Shown in pieces: positions 26,484 to 35,404 of a stretch of DNA of 64,000 bases (position 1 is the stretch's first letter; every line of letters begins with the position of its first letter). The translations under genes were made by a program, and so were the position numbers. The notes beneath the pieces were generated by a model. It did no database searches, was not told the DNA's origin, and saw only the letters and a list, made by a program, of their open reading frames with translations. The stretch is from Actinomycetota bacterium. GTDB taxonomy: Bacteria > Actinomycetota > Acidimicrobiia > Acidimicrobiales > Ilumatobacteraceae. The stretch spans positions 1-64,000 of the forward strand of contig JACQZX010000045.1 of the NCBI GenBank assembly GCA_016213665.1, read 5' to 3'.

Positions 26484-27959
26484 TTACGTGGCTGCGACGA
26501 CTTCGATCTTGGCCATCGGCAGCCCGAGTACTCGCGGGTCGTCGGGCGCATCGAGACGACTGCATGACCAGCCGAGGATCGACGAACCGGCGCTGTCGGC
26601 GCGGACGTTGATCGCGATTCGGTGTGGCTCGATTTGCAGGTCTTCTCCGGCGATCGCGTGCCCATCGAGCCGGAATCGCAGATCGGTGATGGTCAGCGGG
26701 TTGAAGAACGGCGCACTGTCGATGACGATTCTGGAGACTCCTGTCGGCAAATGGATACGTAGCGCTGCCGCAGTCTCGCCCCATCGAAAGCTGGTGCCGC
26801 ATTCAAGAGTCTCGATGTCATAGAGGCCGCAGTGTTCGGAGCCGACTCCTGCCGCACGCAATTGGGCGATCGACGATAGGCGGTGGCGGTGGACGACCCT
26901 GGCCTGGTAGGCCTTGAAGGCGTCGTTCAGCACTCGACCCGATCCGAACATCGCCGCAGCTCTCAGGCGGGCGTAGGCCGCCGCCTCGCCGAGCGATGCT
27001 CGGGCACGCGGCAAGCCATCGCCGAAGATTGCGGGCGTCAGCCATCGCAGTGCTGTTGCGAGGTGCTGCCGTCGTCGCGCGTGGTCGGCCGCGCTCACGG
27101 CATCGCGCAGTTCCTGTTTTAAGATCGCGCTCGCCAGCGGCCGCTCGTTGTTGCCACGCGACGTCCATTCGTCGGGCGGCTCGATCAGGTTTGAACCTGG
27201 TTCGTCGACGGCATCAGCGATGTATCTGATCTCGCCGCGGACGAAGTCCTGCGAGAAGTGGCGCAGTTCCGCCAGTTCGCCGAGGTACTGGTGATGAAAG
27301 CGCGCCGCTGGCAAGTAGCCGATGGACAGTCCGTAAGCGTGGTAGTTCGCCGCCAAGGCCCACTCGGCGAAGTGGCCGAACTCGGCCTTGAATCCGCCGC
27401 ACTGCGCATACGCGTCTCGCCGCGTTACGAAGCATTGGTCGAGCAGTTTCCGCCAAGGGTGCACCGTCATTCCGTACAAGATGTCAGCGTCATACATTTG
27501 CGCCTCAGCTTCGGCGAGACGATTGGACGTCACGGGTAGCGAGCGACAAGAAATTCCGGCCCAGTCGCGATGCTCCTCGAACGCCTTCATGCAAAGTGCG
27601 AGAACATCCGGCTCCGGCCAACAATGTGCTTCGGTGAAGAAGAGGAACTGTCCACGGGCGTGCTCGGCGCCGAAAGCGCAGAGCCCGATGTCGTGGGTGA
27701 GGTCCGACACCACCACACGGCAGCTGTCGTCGGACTCGGCGAGTAACACTTTCAGACGGTCGCGGCCTGCGAAGTCGGGAGGCATTACCAGCAGTAACTC
27801 ATAACGAGAATCAGCGAGCGTCTGTGCTTGCCATGCGCGCAGACACTTCTCCCACCGATCACGGTGGAACTCGAGCGGGATGATCACCGAGAAAATCGGC
27901 GCTGCTTGTTCGCGCACGCGTGTCACTGGTGACACGTCACGGCGCTGACGGAGTCTCAT
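26484..27959 (-). CDS. Family 2 glycosyltransferase with C-terminal extra domain
   Basis: 491 residues. The GT-A nucleotide-sugar domain starts at FSVIIPLEFHRDRWEKCLRAW (residues ~22-42), with an acidic motif around FFTEAHCWPEPDVL and a conserved acceptor-site region CGGFKAEFGHFAEWAL. A helical linker and a C-terminal beta-sandwich-like region (CGTSFRWGETAAALRIHL, RFRLDGHAIAG) follow. The extra domain may bind carbohydrate. The ATG at 27959 overlaps the upstream stop (ATGA). Its coupling to a secreted esterase suggests envelope polysaccharide work; the donor sugar is unknown. Confidence 0.82.
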   Translation of the reverse strand: MRLRQRRDVSPVTRVREQAAPIFSVIIPLEFHRDRWEKCLRAWQAQTLADSRYELLLVMPPDFAGRDRLKVLLAESDDSCRVVVSDLTHDIGLCAFGAEHARGQFLFFTEAHCWPEPDVLALCMKAFEEHRDWAGISCRSLPVTSNRLAEAEAQMYDADILYGMTVHPWRKLLDQCFVTRRDAYAQCGGFKAEFGHFAEWALAANYHAYGLSIGYLPAARFHHQYLGELAELRHFSQDFVRGEIRYIADAVDEPGSNLIEPPDEWTSRGNNERPLASAILKQELRDAVSAADHARRRQHLATALRWLTPAIFGDGLPRARASLGEAAAYARLRAAAMFGSGRVLNDAFKAYQARVVHRHRLSSIAQLRAAGVGSEHCGLYDIETLECGTSFRWGETAAALRIHLPTGVSRIVIDSAPFFNPLTITDLRFRLDGHAIAGEDLQIEPHRIAINVRADSAGSSILGWSCSRLDAPDDPRVLGLPMAKIEVVAAT

Positions 27960-29110
27960 CCGGTGGTGCAGGTGGTGCAGTGCACATCGGCGACGGGTTC
28001 GCCGGCGATCAGCGCGGCGACCCAATCCCGCAACTTCACCCCGTTCAGTGTCTCCGTGTAGAACTCTGGCTTATGCAGCACGGTGTGCTCGCTGCCCGGT
28101 GAGATGTAACTCCACAGCACGACTCCGGCTGCCTCTATCTGGGTCTCGTTGAGGTCGATCAGCGTCACCAGCTCGTCGGCGGCAATTCCCGCGAGGTTTC
28201 CGAAGAAGACCTGCGTTTCGTCGAAGGCATAGTCGTGGCGAGCGAAGGTGATGGCGGGGGCGTGCGTGCCGGCTTTGACGAAGAGACCGGGAATGCTCCA
28301 GGTTTCGGCGGTCACGTCGGCATTCTCGGGCCAATCGGGGACTGCGTTCTGGGTACCCCAGACAGTTCCGATTGTTGCGTTGATGACGGGAATGTCGGGG
28401 TAGGCGCCGGAGCCATCGGCGAGCACTGTTAGCCGCGCGTTGGGAAGCAAGTCTTGGGCCAAGCCCGCGTACAACGGCGTTCCGATCGAACCGGCGCTCT
28501 CGCCGGCAACTACCACCTCGGTCGCATCTGGGAACAATTCGACCAACGTGGCGAGTGCGGTCGTGGCGTTGACGTAGCCGTTGTGGTGAATAACGACATT
28601 GGCGCCACTGTCGCTGATCCCGTAATCGTGGACTGTGTTTCCGAGGTTTACGTCGCCGGTGCAATAGGGCACGAATACGACCGAGTAATCGGCGAACGGG
28701 TTCTGCGAGTTGTCGAAGTCGAAGATCCCTTCTCCTTCACCAAGCGCGCCGGGGCCGTTGACCTCGGTCGAATAGTTCCCGGAGGCCGGGTCGCACGAGT
28801 TGGCATCGAAGCATGCGCCGCCACCCTGGAGAAAGAACATCACCCTCGTTGCGTCACCGTGTCGTACGAAGAATGAAAACTCACTGCCGTCGCTGCACAA
28901 GCAGTCGGCCGGCGCCGCCACGGTTTCCCATTCCTCCGCCGGTGCCGCGGTCGTCGTGGGTGCCGGAGCGGCGGTCGTAGCCGTTGGCACCTCAGTTGTG
29001 GCAGTGGTGTCGGCGGTCGCACCGGAATTGCTGGTGGCGGGGGCATCGTCGGCACACGCGGCAAGCGAACACACAAACAGCGCGGCGGTGAAGAACTTCG
29101 ATGGTGACAT
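27956..29110 (-). CDS. Pectinacetylesterase-family lipoprotein
   Basis: 384 residues. A lipoprotein signal (KFFTAALFVCSLAACADD, lipobox LAAC) is followed by a Thr/Ala/Pro-rich linker, then an alpha/beta hydrolase domain. The oxyanion motif is FFLQGGGACFD, the nucleophile Ser is in VVAGESAGSIG and a late His in GSEHTVLHKPEF. Plant and bacterial homologues remove acetyl esters from polysaccharide; the actual substrate is open. The ATG at 29110 gives the signal peptide at once, with TACACT at a leaderless distance. Confidence 0.85.
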   Translation of the reverse strand: MSPSKFFTAALFVCSLAACADDAPATSNSGATADTTATTEVPTATTAAPAPTTTAAPAEEWETVAAPADCLCSDGSEFSFFVRHGDATRVMFFLQGGGACFDANSCDPASGNYSTEVNGPGALGEGEGIFDFDNSQNPFADYSVVFVPYCTGDVNLGNTVHDYGISDSGANVVIHHNGYVNATTALATLVELFPDATEVVVAGESAGSIGTPLYAGLAQDLLPNARLTVLADGSGAYPDIPVINATIGTVWGTQNAVPDWPENADVTAETWSIPGLFVKAGTHAPAITFARHDYAFDETQVFFGNLAGIAADELVTLIDLNETQIEAAGVVLWSYISPGSEHTVLHKPEFYTETLNGVKLRDWVAALIAGEPVADVHCTTCTTG

Positions 29111-29117
29111 GGGCAGG

Positions 29118-29123
29118 AGTGTA
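29118..29123 (-). promoter_or_regulatory. -10 box, probable leaderless promoter of the esterase gene
   Basis: TACACT on the minus strand ends 7 bases before the ATG at 29110. Confidence 0.4.
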
Positions 29124-29251
29124 GTGGCGATGACGATTTCAGGGCTGAAGGTCCCTAGCGGTGCCTCCCTGCGGCCCTGTGCACACCGGGTCGCTCGGCC
29201 CAGAATGGCGGCATAGGCCACATCGTGGCCACAAAAGGAGGTAGAGCCGCC

Positions 29252-29932
29252 ATGCGCAAGGTTCTATGGGCCATTGGTTTAGTGGGAGCGCTCATGATTG
29301 CCGCGCCGTTCGCTCTCGGTTTCCCATCCAAGGCAAGTGACGGGCAGGCCATGCTCGACAACTTCCACCCGTTGATGCAACAGGCCAACGTCGACAAGAC
29401 TGCCGCCTACTACAACGACGTGTTCGTGCCGCTCGGCGATGTCGTCCCCGCGATGAGTGCTGAGAATGTGGCGCACTTCAACGCGTACCTCGAAGGCATC
29501 AAGGGCATGCAGACAGACTCGGAGAAACTCATTCCGGGGCTGGCCGTTGCTCTCGACATGACGCCGGCGCAGGTACAGGAGTTCCTGGGCACCAACTATC
29601 CGGCGATGTCGCAGATGCTGGCGGGACTACCGCAAATGTCAGCCGACTTCGGGACGCTGTTGGGAATCATGTCCGACAACGTCGCCATCTTCGAGCAGGT
29701 CCCGGCTGGCCTCGATCACTACCGGCCACTGGTCACGACGATGGAACAGAACGTCGGCTACTACAACAGCGCCGACAGCCTGCCGAACTTCCGGCTGTTC
29801 ACTTGGTTCTTCGTGGTGCCGGGTGTGCTGATTCTCTTGCTGTCCTGCTGGGGCCTGTTCTTCGCCGGTCAGCATCGGTTTGCGGGAATGCACATTCATC
29901 ACCGGACTCCGATGGCGGGTGCCGCCCACTGA
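29252..29932 (+). CDS. Membrane protein of unknown function
   Basis: 226 residues. I do not recognise the family. One helix lies at the N-terminus (VLWAIGLVGALMIAAPFAL) and one near the C-terminus (FFVVPGVLILLLSCWGLFF). Between them is an outer helical domain of about 150 residues rich in Met and Gln, ending in a His-rich cytoplasmic tail (GMHIHHRTP). AAAGGAGGT at 29234-29242, about 10 bases ahead of the ATG, is the best ribosome binding site in the window and decides the start over the in-frame GTG at 29225. A perfect hairpin follows the gene. Confidence 0.75.
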   Translation: MRKVLWAIGLVGALMIAAPFALGFPSKASDGQAMLDNFHPLMQQANVDKTAAYYNDVFVPLGDVVPAMSAENVAHFNAYLEGIKGMQTDSEKLIPGLAVALDMTPAQVQEFLGTNYPAMSQMLAGLPQMSADFGTLLGIMSDNVAIFEQVPAGLDHYRPLVTTMEQNVGYYNSADSLPNFRLFTWFFVVPGVLILLLSCWGLFFAGQHRFAGMHIHHRTPMAGAAH

Positions 29933-29958
29933 GTTGACGCCCCGCACCAGTCCCCGCA

Positions 29959-29995
29959 GTGTCGGTCCCCCAGGCAGATCCTGGGGGACCGACAC
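29959..29995 (+). terminator. Perfect 16-bp hairpin after the membrane protein gene
   Basis: Arms 29959-29974 and 29980-29995 pair without mismatch around a 5-base loop. There is no T run after it, as is usual for actinobacterial terminators. It also stands 48 bases before the next gene, so it should insulate that gene. Confidence 0.75.
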
Positions 29996-30043
29996 GTTGC
30001 GTGGGCGCGAGTAGTCTTCGGCGCCGAGACAGGGGGAGCACCG

Positions 30044-30685
30044 ATGCCCGACTACGACCGTTTGCGCTACGACGAACTCACATCGATCAGCGAGTTTTGC
30101 CACCAGTTGTCCGACGAGCAGTGGAACCACGAATCGTTATGCACCGGTTGGCGAGTTCGCGATGTGGTGAGCCACATGACCGTCGGTTACACGACCCCGA
30201 TGTTCTCGATGATCGGCATGCTCGCCAAGTATCGCTTCAACGTGCCCAAGGGTTCGGCGGCCGTGTCGGCTGCGTTCGGCTCCGAGCACACTCCCGCGCA
30301 GATTCTGGCCGTCTTCGACACCATCCCCGCCGAACAGCTTCGTAAGGGGATCACTCGCTTCATCACCGCCAAGGAGGGCCTGCTCGACCACGTCGTGCAC
30401 CACCAGGACATGCGTCGACCGTTGGGTCTGGCGCGCAATGTTCCCGAAGATCGTTTGGTGGCGGCACTTGGTGTTGCCCCACGTCTCGCCGGCTTCGTCG
30501 GCTCCAAGAAGCGGGCAGCGGGGCTTCACCTCGTCGCCACCGACGTCGATTGGAGCCATGGTGACGGGCCAGAAGTGCGCGGCCCCGGCGAAGCCATCCT
30601 GCTTGCGCTGACGGGCCGCGCGGTCGCGCTTGACGAGTTGGGTGGCGAAGGGGTGGCAACGCTGCGCAGCAGAATCGCCGCGTAA
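30044..30685 (+). CDS. Maleylpyruvate isomerase/DinB-like family protein (mycothiol-dependent type)
   Basis: 213 residues. The opening (DELTSISEFCHQLSDEQWNHESLCTGWRVRDVVSHM, in two parts) is the TIGR03083/MDMPI_N signature: a four-helix metal-binding bundle with His in VSHM and in LLDHVVHHQDMRR. Family members use mycothiol as cofactor, but the reaction here is unknown. GGGGGAG precedes the ATG. Confidence 0.82.
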   Translation: MPDYDRLRYDELTSISEFCHQLSDEQWNHESLCTGWRVRDVVSHMTVGYTTPMFSMIGMLAKYRFNVPKGSAAVSAAFGSEHTPAQILAVFDTIPAEQLRKGITRFITAKEGLLDHVVHHQDMRRPLGLARNVPEDRLVAALGVAPRLAGFVGSKKRAAGLHLVATDVDWSHGDGPEVRGPGEAILLALTGRAVALDELGGEGVATLRSRIAA

Positions 30686-30697
30686 TCGATGGACGCC

Positions 30698-30734
30698 AGT
30701 GGTGCCACCCGCCCGACGGGCGAGTGACACCACT
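30698..30734. terminator. Bidirectional hairpin between convergent genes
   Basis: A 17-bp stem with two C-A mismatches and a 3-base loop lies between the two stop codons at 30685 and 30755. Confidence 0.65.
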
Positions 30735-30754
30735 CAGGGAAGTCAGCTTGGTTG

Positions 30755-31429
30755 TCAGACGGCCTTGCGTCGGTACAGCAGCACCGATGCGAGCAGCACC
30801 CACAGCAGCCAGGTGAGGTATCCGATGAATCCGATGATGCCGATGGCGGCCTCCTCACTGCCGGCCCCGATCGTGCCGACGGCGCACACCAGACCCGACG
30901 CGAGGGCTAGCCACCCCATCCACTTCGGAAGGAACCCCGACCGAATCGTGAGCGCAGCAAGCGCCAGCATGTGCGCAGCGGTGAGGGCCAGCGCGAAGCC
31001 GAAGGTGATGAAGCCCAACGACCAAGCGAACTCGCTGGCGCCCAGTAGCTCGCCGTCGCGCGTTGCCGGTACGGTGAACAGCGCCTGGCCGATGGTGCCG
31101 AAGCCACCAGCGATGATGAACCCGGCGGCGGCGACGAAAGCCAGCCGCGGGCCGCTCGACTCGAGCTTGCTGATCACCCGCCATAGCGACCCGAGCCACC
31201 AGACACCGAAAATCAGAGCGAAGGCGGCGAGGATGGCGGCCAGCCGGATCCCGCTGTCGTTGTCGACGAAGTACTTGGCGATCTCGTCGGCCGAGGCATC
31301 GCGCGCCGGCGGTGAACCCGGTGCGAACACCGCTACCAGGCTGAGCACTACGAACACGACGCCTGCGAACAGCCCATAGCGCTGCCACTTGGAGTCGTCC
31401 CAAGTACGGGTTGTTGAACTTTCGCCCAT
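30755..31429 (-). CDS. DUF4386-like integral membrane protein
   Basis: 224 residues with six hydrophobic helices and a short polar N-terminus. An outer segment after helix 1 (SADEIAKYFVDNDSGIRLA) and the general layout resemble the DUF4386 family, though the match is by impression. GAGGAAA sits just before the ATG at 31429. No function can be assigned. Confidence 0.75.
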   Translation of the reverse strand: MGESSTTRTWDDSKWQRYGLFAGVVFVVLSLVAVFAPGSPPARDASADEIAKYFVDNDSGIRLAAILAAFALIFGVWWLGSLWRVISKLESSGPRLAFVAAAGFIIAGGFGTIGQALFTVPATRDGELLGASEFAWSLGFITFGFALALTAAHMLALAALTIRSGFLPKWMGWLALASGLVCAVGTIGAGSEEAAIGIIGFIGYLTWLLWVLLASVLLYRRKAV

Positions 31430-31519
31430 CAAATTTCCTCCTGTTTCGAGGGTCATGTCAGGGTGACGCGACCCCAATACCTGCACCTTATTGGTCGGTC
31501 ATTGCGGCCGCAAGGATGC

Positions 31520-32575
31520 TCAGCGCGCTGCCTGGTGGGTGAAGTCGGCGATGTAGATCGCCAGCGCTCCGGCCACCGACATGCCCGCGATCAACCAGAA
31601 GCGAACGATGATCTTGGTCTCGGCCCAACCGCCGACCTCAAAGTGATGGTGGATCGGCGACAGCCGAAACACTCTGCGCTTGCGCCCCGACACCCGGAAG
31701 ACGGCCATTTGCAGTGCCACAGAACCGATCTCCAGCACGTTGATGCCGCAGATGAGAATGAGCAGAAGTTGGGTATTGGTGGTGAGCGCCAGCAGCGCGA
31801 GCGCGGAACCGATGGAAAGCGCGCCGACGTCGCCCATGAAGATGTCGGCCGGTGCTCCGTTCCACCACAGGAACCCTGCGCAGGCACCCGCGAACGCCGC
31901 CGCGAACACGGCGAGGTCGTAGGGATTGACAATTGCCGGGTAGATCGTCGGGTTGCGGAAGCCGAGATAGGCGATGATCGTGAAGGCGGTGAAGCCGAAC
32001 AGTGCCGAACCGGCGGCGAGCCCGTCGAGGCCATCGGTCACGTTGACGGCGTTCGGCGTTGCGAACACGATCAGCCCCGCCCACAACACCCACGCGACTG
32101 ATCCGAGGTTCCATCCCGGCAGTGCGGCGCGCGTGAGCGAGAGCCGCGTGTCGATGTCGGTGGTGGCCAGCAACGCGATCGCGATCGCAATTGCGAGGCC
32201 GAGGGTGATGTAGCCCTTGTGGCGCCACAGCACTCCGCGGTTGTGGCGCGTGCGAACCTTGATTACGTCATCGACCAGTCCGATTGCACCCATGGCAAGC
32301 ACGCCGCCCCACATGATCAGCGTCTGATCGGAGAACACCACGCCGCCACGCACATGGCTGACGAGGTAGCCGGCCATCGCGGCGCCGACGATCACCAGCC
32401 CACCCATCGTCGGCGTACCGGACTTGTGCGCGTGCGCCGGTACTGCGATGTTGAAGACGTCCTTGACGAGTATCGGTTGGCTGGCTCCGCGCTCTCGCAG
32501 CAACCTTGTCAACCAGCCGGTGCCGACGAGCGAGATGATGAGTGCGATCCCTGCGGCTATAAGGGGTGCGATCAC
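31520..32575 (-). CDS. mraY: Phospho-N-acetylmuramoyl-pentapeptide transferase (MraY)
   Basis: 351 residues, ten predicted helices. MraY moves phospho-MurNAc-pentapeptide from UDP to undecaprenyl phosphate, making lipid I. The metal and substrate motifs are KSGTPTMGG, GLVDDVIKV, NVTDGLDGLAAG, IFMGDVGALSIG and the HHHFE loop (SPIHHHFEVGG). The N-terminal helix region differs slightly from typical MraY (AHAHKSGTP). The GTG at 32575 overlaps the torD-like stop (GTGA). This is not the dcw cell-wall cluster: no mur or fts gene is adjacent. It may be the sole copy displaced, or a second copy. Confidence 0.9.
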   Translation of the reverse strand: MIAPLIAAGIALIISLVGTGWLTRLLRERGASQPILVKDVFNIAVPAHAHKSGTPTMGGLVIVGAAMAGYLVSHVRGGVVFSDQTLIMWGGVLAMGAIGLVDDVIKVRTRHNRGVLWRHKGYITLGLAIAIAIALLATTDIDTRLSLTRAALPGWNLGSVAWVLWAGLIVFATPNAVNVTDGLDGLAAGSALFGFTAFTIIAYLGFRNPTIYPAIVNPYDLAVFAAAFAGACAGFLWWNGAPADIFMGDVGALSIGSALALLALTTNTQLLLILICGINVLEIGSVALQMAVFRVSGRKRRVFRLSPIHHHFEVGGWAETKIIVRFWLIAGMSVAGALAIYIADFTHQAAR

Positions 32576-33330
32576 GCGCCGGGCACCACCATGGTGTGGT
32601 CGCCGGGACCCAACGGGTCGTCATCCTCGCATGTGATGGTCGCCTCCAGGTCGTCGGCGACTCCGGCATCGGCAGTCAACGCAGCCGCGTCGCGCAGCGG
32701 TATCACGTTGCGACGGGCGGCCTCCGAACGCACGAGGTCGGCGGCAGCGGCAGCGTAGGGAAACCACGCCTCGAGTTCAGCAATAGCGCTGACCCGCGCG
32801 GCCCAAGCGTCGATCCACCCACCCAGGTGGTCGCGGAGGAAGCTACGGGTTGCCTTGGCTGCGATTTCGGCTCTCTCGCCGTCGCCGCGCTCGATGGCCT
32901 CGGCTTCGGTGAGTAGCGTGATGGCAAGGAATTCGAGTTGGGCAACGATGTGGTCGGGGCGGTCGCCGCTGACACTCATTCCGAATGCCCGATAGAAGCC
33001 GGCGACATCGGCGAGTCGTGGCGTCATGCCGCCGACGGTCGTCGACACATTCGAAGCCTCATAGGGGGCGACGCGGCCGAGTTCGAACCAGCGCACCCAA
33101 CGCCCCGCCAACACCGCGGGTTCGGGAATGGTTTGTGACTCGAGCAAGTCCAACCGCGCGATCGCGGAATCGTCGGCAGCGTTGAGAGCAGTCCGCAGGG
33201 CTGCGATCGACGTCGCATCGGTAATTGCGGTGGGGTCCGGGCCAAGCATGCGTGCAAGCAGGGCGTAGGCAACCGATCGTGCTCGCAGTTCGTAACAAAC
33301 AGCTGCCGGGGTGTCGGTTGTCGTGGTCAC
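32572..33330 (-). CDS. TorD/DmsD-like chaperone for the molybdoenzyme
   Basis: 252 residues, all helical, with the central motif typical of the TorD family (EFLAITLLTEAEAIERGD and LGGWIDAWAARVSA). These proteins bind the Tat signal and apo-form of DMSO-reductase-family enzymes until the cofactor is inserted. The GTG at 33330 lies one base after the preceding stop (TGA-A-GTG); a TTG at 33342 is the alternative. Its place after the alpha, beta and haem subunit genes fits that job. Confidence 0.82.
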   Translation of the reverse strand: MTTTTDTPAAVCYELRARSVAYALLARMLGPDPTAITDATSIAALRTALNAADDSAIARLDLLESQTIPEPAVLAGRWVRWFELGRVAPYEASNVSTTVGGMTPRLADVAGFYRAFGMSVSGDRPDHIVAQLEFLAITLLTEAEAIERGDGERAEIAAKATRSFLRDHLGGWIDAWAARVSAIAELEAWFPYAAAAADLVRSEAARRNVIPLRDAAALTADAGVADDLEATITCEDDDPLGPGDHTMVVPGA

Positions 33331-33331
33331 T

Positions 33332-34246
33332 TCAGGGGCCAACGTTCAACGCGTGAACTGACTTTGCGGGACATTTGCGGCTGCCGGCATCGCGCACGCT
33401 GCCCGACCACACCGCGAATGCACAGGTCGACACCGTTGCGGTCATGATTGCCAGTTCACCGTCGTCGGCGGCAGAGAGCGGCTTGGTGATAACCACCCGC
33501 CATCCGGTTGCCGTGCGCACCCCGCGGCCAGTCGCGTTCTGGGTTGGCGCAGTGGTGGTGGTGCTGAACCCGAAGGCAATCGCCTTCTCCACCGGAGTAC
33601 TTCGATGATTGGCGGAGAAGGGGTTGCCGACGTTGAGGCCGGGTAGCCACTCGGTTGCCCCGGCAGCTTCGTAGGAGCCGACATCGACCTCGTCGGGCGG
33701 CGTGTCGTAAACGATCGGATAAGTGTCGATGCTGCGATTGGGGTAGACGGCCTCGAGCCCTTGGCGGCCGAAGTCGAGATCGCGTTGCCAATCGGCTTTC
33801 CACTGCAACAGGGTCGCTGGCGTCGTCGCCGACCCCATCGTGCGCAAGTTCGCATCGGCCGCCCCCGGGGCGAGCAGTACGGCGCACGCGTCGCGGTAGT
33901 CGTCGACGCGCACGGTGAGGTCGTTGCTCTCGGCATCGTCCCACTCGAGTCGAAAGCCGATTCGCTCGCCGTCGTGGATGGCTTGGACCCTAACGCTGCT
34001 GATGGAGGGTGACAACTGTTGCGGCAATGCCATGTCTTGGGGGCCGAGCGGAACCACTTTGGCGGTGGACGCTCTCCACGCATGGTGGTCGGGGTCGTCG
34101 GCGGGAACTCGCGACACGCGCGTGACGTGAACACCCTCACCCTCGGCGGAGTCGGGTGCACACGCGGCCAGGGCGATCGAACCGGCGCCGACGGCTGCAC
34201 CTTTGATGATGTTTCGACGAGAGACTCGTTCGTCGGTTGCGGGCAT
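33332..34246 (-). CDS. Haem b-type gamma subunit (ethylbenzene dehydrogenase-related), Tat lipoprotein
   Basis: 304 residues. The N-terminus has a Tat motif SRRNIIKGA followed by a hydrophobic stretch ending in a lipobox (IALAAC), so the product is probably exported folded and lipid-anchored. The rest resembles the EB_dh domain of gamma subunits such as EbdC, DdhC and SerC (RVQAIHDGERIGFRLEWDD near residue 90). The axial Met and Lys of those proteins cannot be assigned by eye. It should take electrons from the Fe-S subunit or deliver them to it. It sits between the beta subunit and the chaperone. Confidence 0.8.
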   Translation of the reverse strand: MPATDERVSRRNIIKGAAVGAGSIALAACAPDSAEGEGVHVTRVSRVPADDPDHHAWRASTAKVVPLGPQDMALPQQLSPSISSVRVQAIHDGERIGFRLEWDDAESNDLTVRVDDYRDACAVLLAPGAADANLRTMGSATTPATLLQWKADWQRDLDFGRQGLEAVYPNRSIDTYPIVYDTPPDEVDVGSYEAAGATEWLPGLNVGNPFSANHRSTPVEKAIAFGFSTTTTAPTQNATGRGVRTATGWRVVITKPLSAADDGELAIMTATVSTCAFAVWSGSVRDAGSRKCPAKSVHALNVGP

Positions 34247-34264
34247 GAAGCACCTTCTTTTCGG

Positions 34265-35404
34265 TCACGTGATGTTGTAGCGGTAGACCTCGAGGTCGGG
34301 GTCGTAGGGCACACGCTCGATGGTGGGCACCTTCAGCGGCATGCTCACCACCTTCTCGCCGGTTTCGTCCCACGCCTCGACGGTGTTCCCCTTCACCGCG
34401 AAGCGGTGGATGATCCGGTCGGTCGACACTGCCAGCAGCAACGCCGCCAACAATTCGTTGTCCTCGCCGTTCATCGCCCGTTTGTAACTCTCAATGGCGG
34501 CGCGGGCGCCGGGACCAAACAGCATCTTGAGGAAGTCGTCGCTGTCGACGTGGATCGGCGGGATGTAGTAGATGTTGGGTTCGAGTCCGAACTGCGGGTA
34601 GAGCGGCTTGCCCACCTTGCGAACGTGCACCAAGAAGTCGATCGGGTTGTCTTCGCGCACTTCCGTCGGTGTCGAGAGAAATCCGAACGAGCGGATCTTG
34701 CCGATGCAGTTGCGCATGCAGCGCGGCTGGATGCCCTGCTCGACGGCGGGAAAGCAGAACACGCACTTCTCGGAGACGCGGGTGGTGTGATTGTAGAAGA
34801 TCTTCTTGTAAGGACATGCCTCGTAGCAGACGCGGTAACCGCGGCACCGTTCTTCGTCGACGAGCACGATGCCATCTTCGGGTCGCTTGTAGATCGACTG
34901 ACGCGGGCAGCCCTGCAGGCAGGCCGCGTACGTGCAGTGATTGCAGACACGCGGCAGGTAGAAGAACCACATGTCTTGGGGCAACTTGAGGTGATAGCGC
35001 TTGACGGTGAGCGACACGTTGACTTCGTCTTCGCCACGGTTGGGATAGGCGTAGTCCAGGTCGGTCGGCTTCCAAGCGATGTTCCTCTCGCCTGTCGGCG
35101 CCGCCTCGAAGATCGTTTTGCCGGTGTAGGTGTCGCCGCTCCAATGCTGTGGACCGAGCAATTCGAGTTCGCGCACATCCCACGCCAGCGGATAAGAACC
35201 CCATGGCTTGGTTTCCACGTTGTTCCAGAGCATGTACTCCTGGCCGTTGCCCGAGGTCCAGCACGTCTTGCACGCCATGGTGCACGTCTGGCAGCCGATG
35301 CACTTATTGGTGTCGAACACAGCTGCCGCCTGGCGGACGGGGCGCACTTCCTCGTACGGGTATTGCATCGTGCGATTGAGTTGCCAGTTGAACACCTCAG
35401 CCAT
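34265..35404 (-). CDS. Four-cluster Fe-S beta subunit of a type II DMSO reductase-family enzyme
   Basis: 379 residues. Four Cys groups are present: CIGCQTCTMAC, CNHCTYAACLQGCPR, CRGYRVCYEACPYKK and CVFCFPAVEQ followed by CMRNC. The Tyr in CRGYRVC replaces a Cys, which in this family marks a [3Fe-4S] cluster. WNNVETKPWGSYPLAW is shared with NarH/NxrB-type subunits. It lacks a Tat signal and would be exported with the alpha subunit. The ATG at 35404 overlaps the alpha stop by 8 bases. Confidence 0.92.
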   Translation of the reverse strand: MAEVFNWQLNRTMQYPYEEVRPVRQAAAVFDTNKCIGCQTCTMACKTCWTSGNGQEYMLWNNVETKPWGSYPLAWDVRELELLGPQHWSGDTYTGKTIFEAAPTGERNIAWKPTDLDYAYPNRGEDEVNVSLTVKRYHLKLPQDMWFFYLPRVCNHCTYAACLQGCPRQSIYKRPEDGIVLVDEERCRGYRVCYEACPYKKIFYNHTTRVSEKCVFCFPAVEQGIQPRCMRNCIGKIRSFGFLSTPTEVREDNPIDFLVHVRKVGKPLYPQFGLEPNIYYIPPIHVDSDDFLKMLFGPGARAAIESYKRAMNGEDNELLAALLLAVSTDRIIHRFAVKGNTVEAWDETGEKVVSMPLKVPTIERVPYDPDLEVYRYNIT

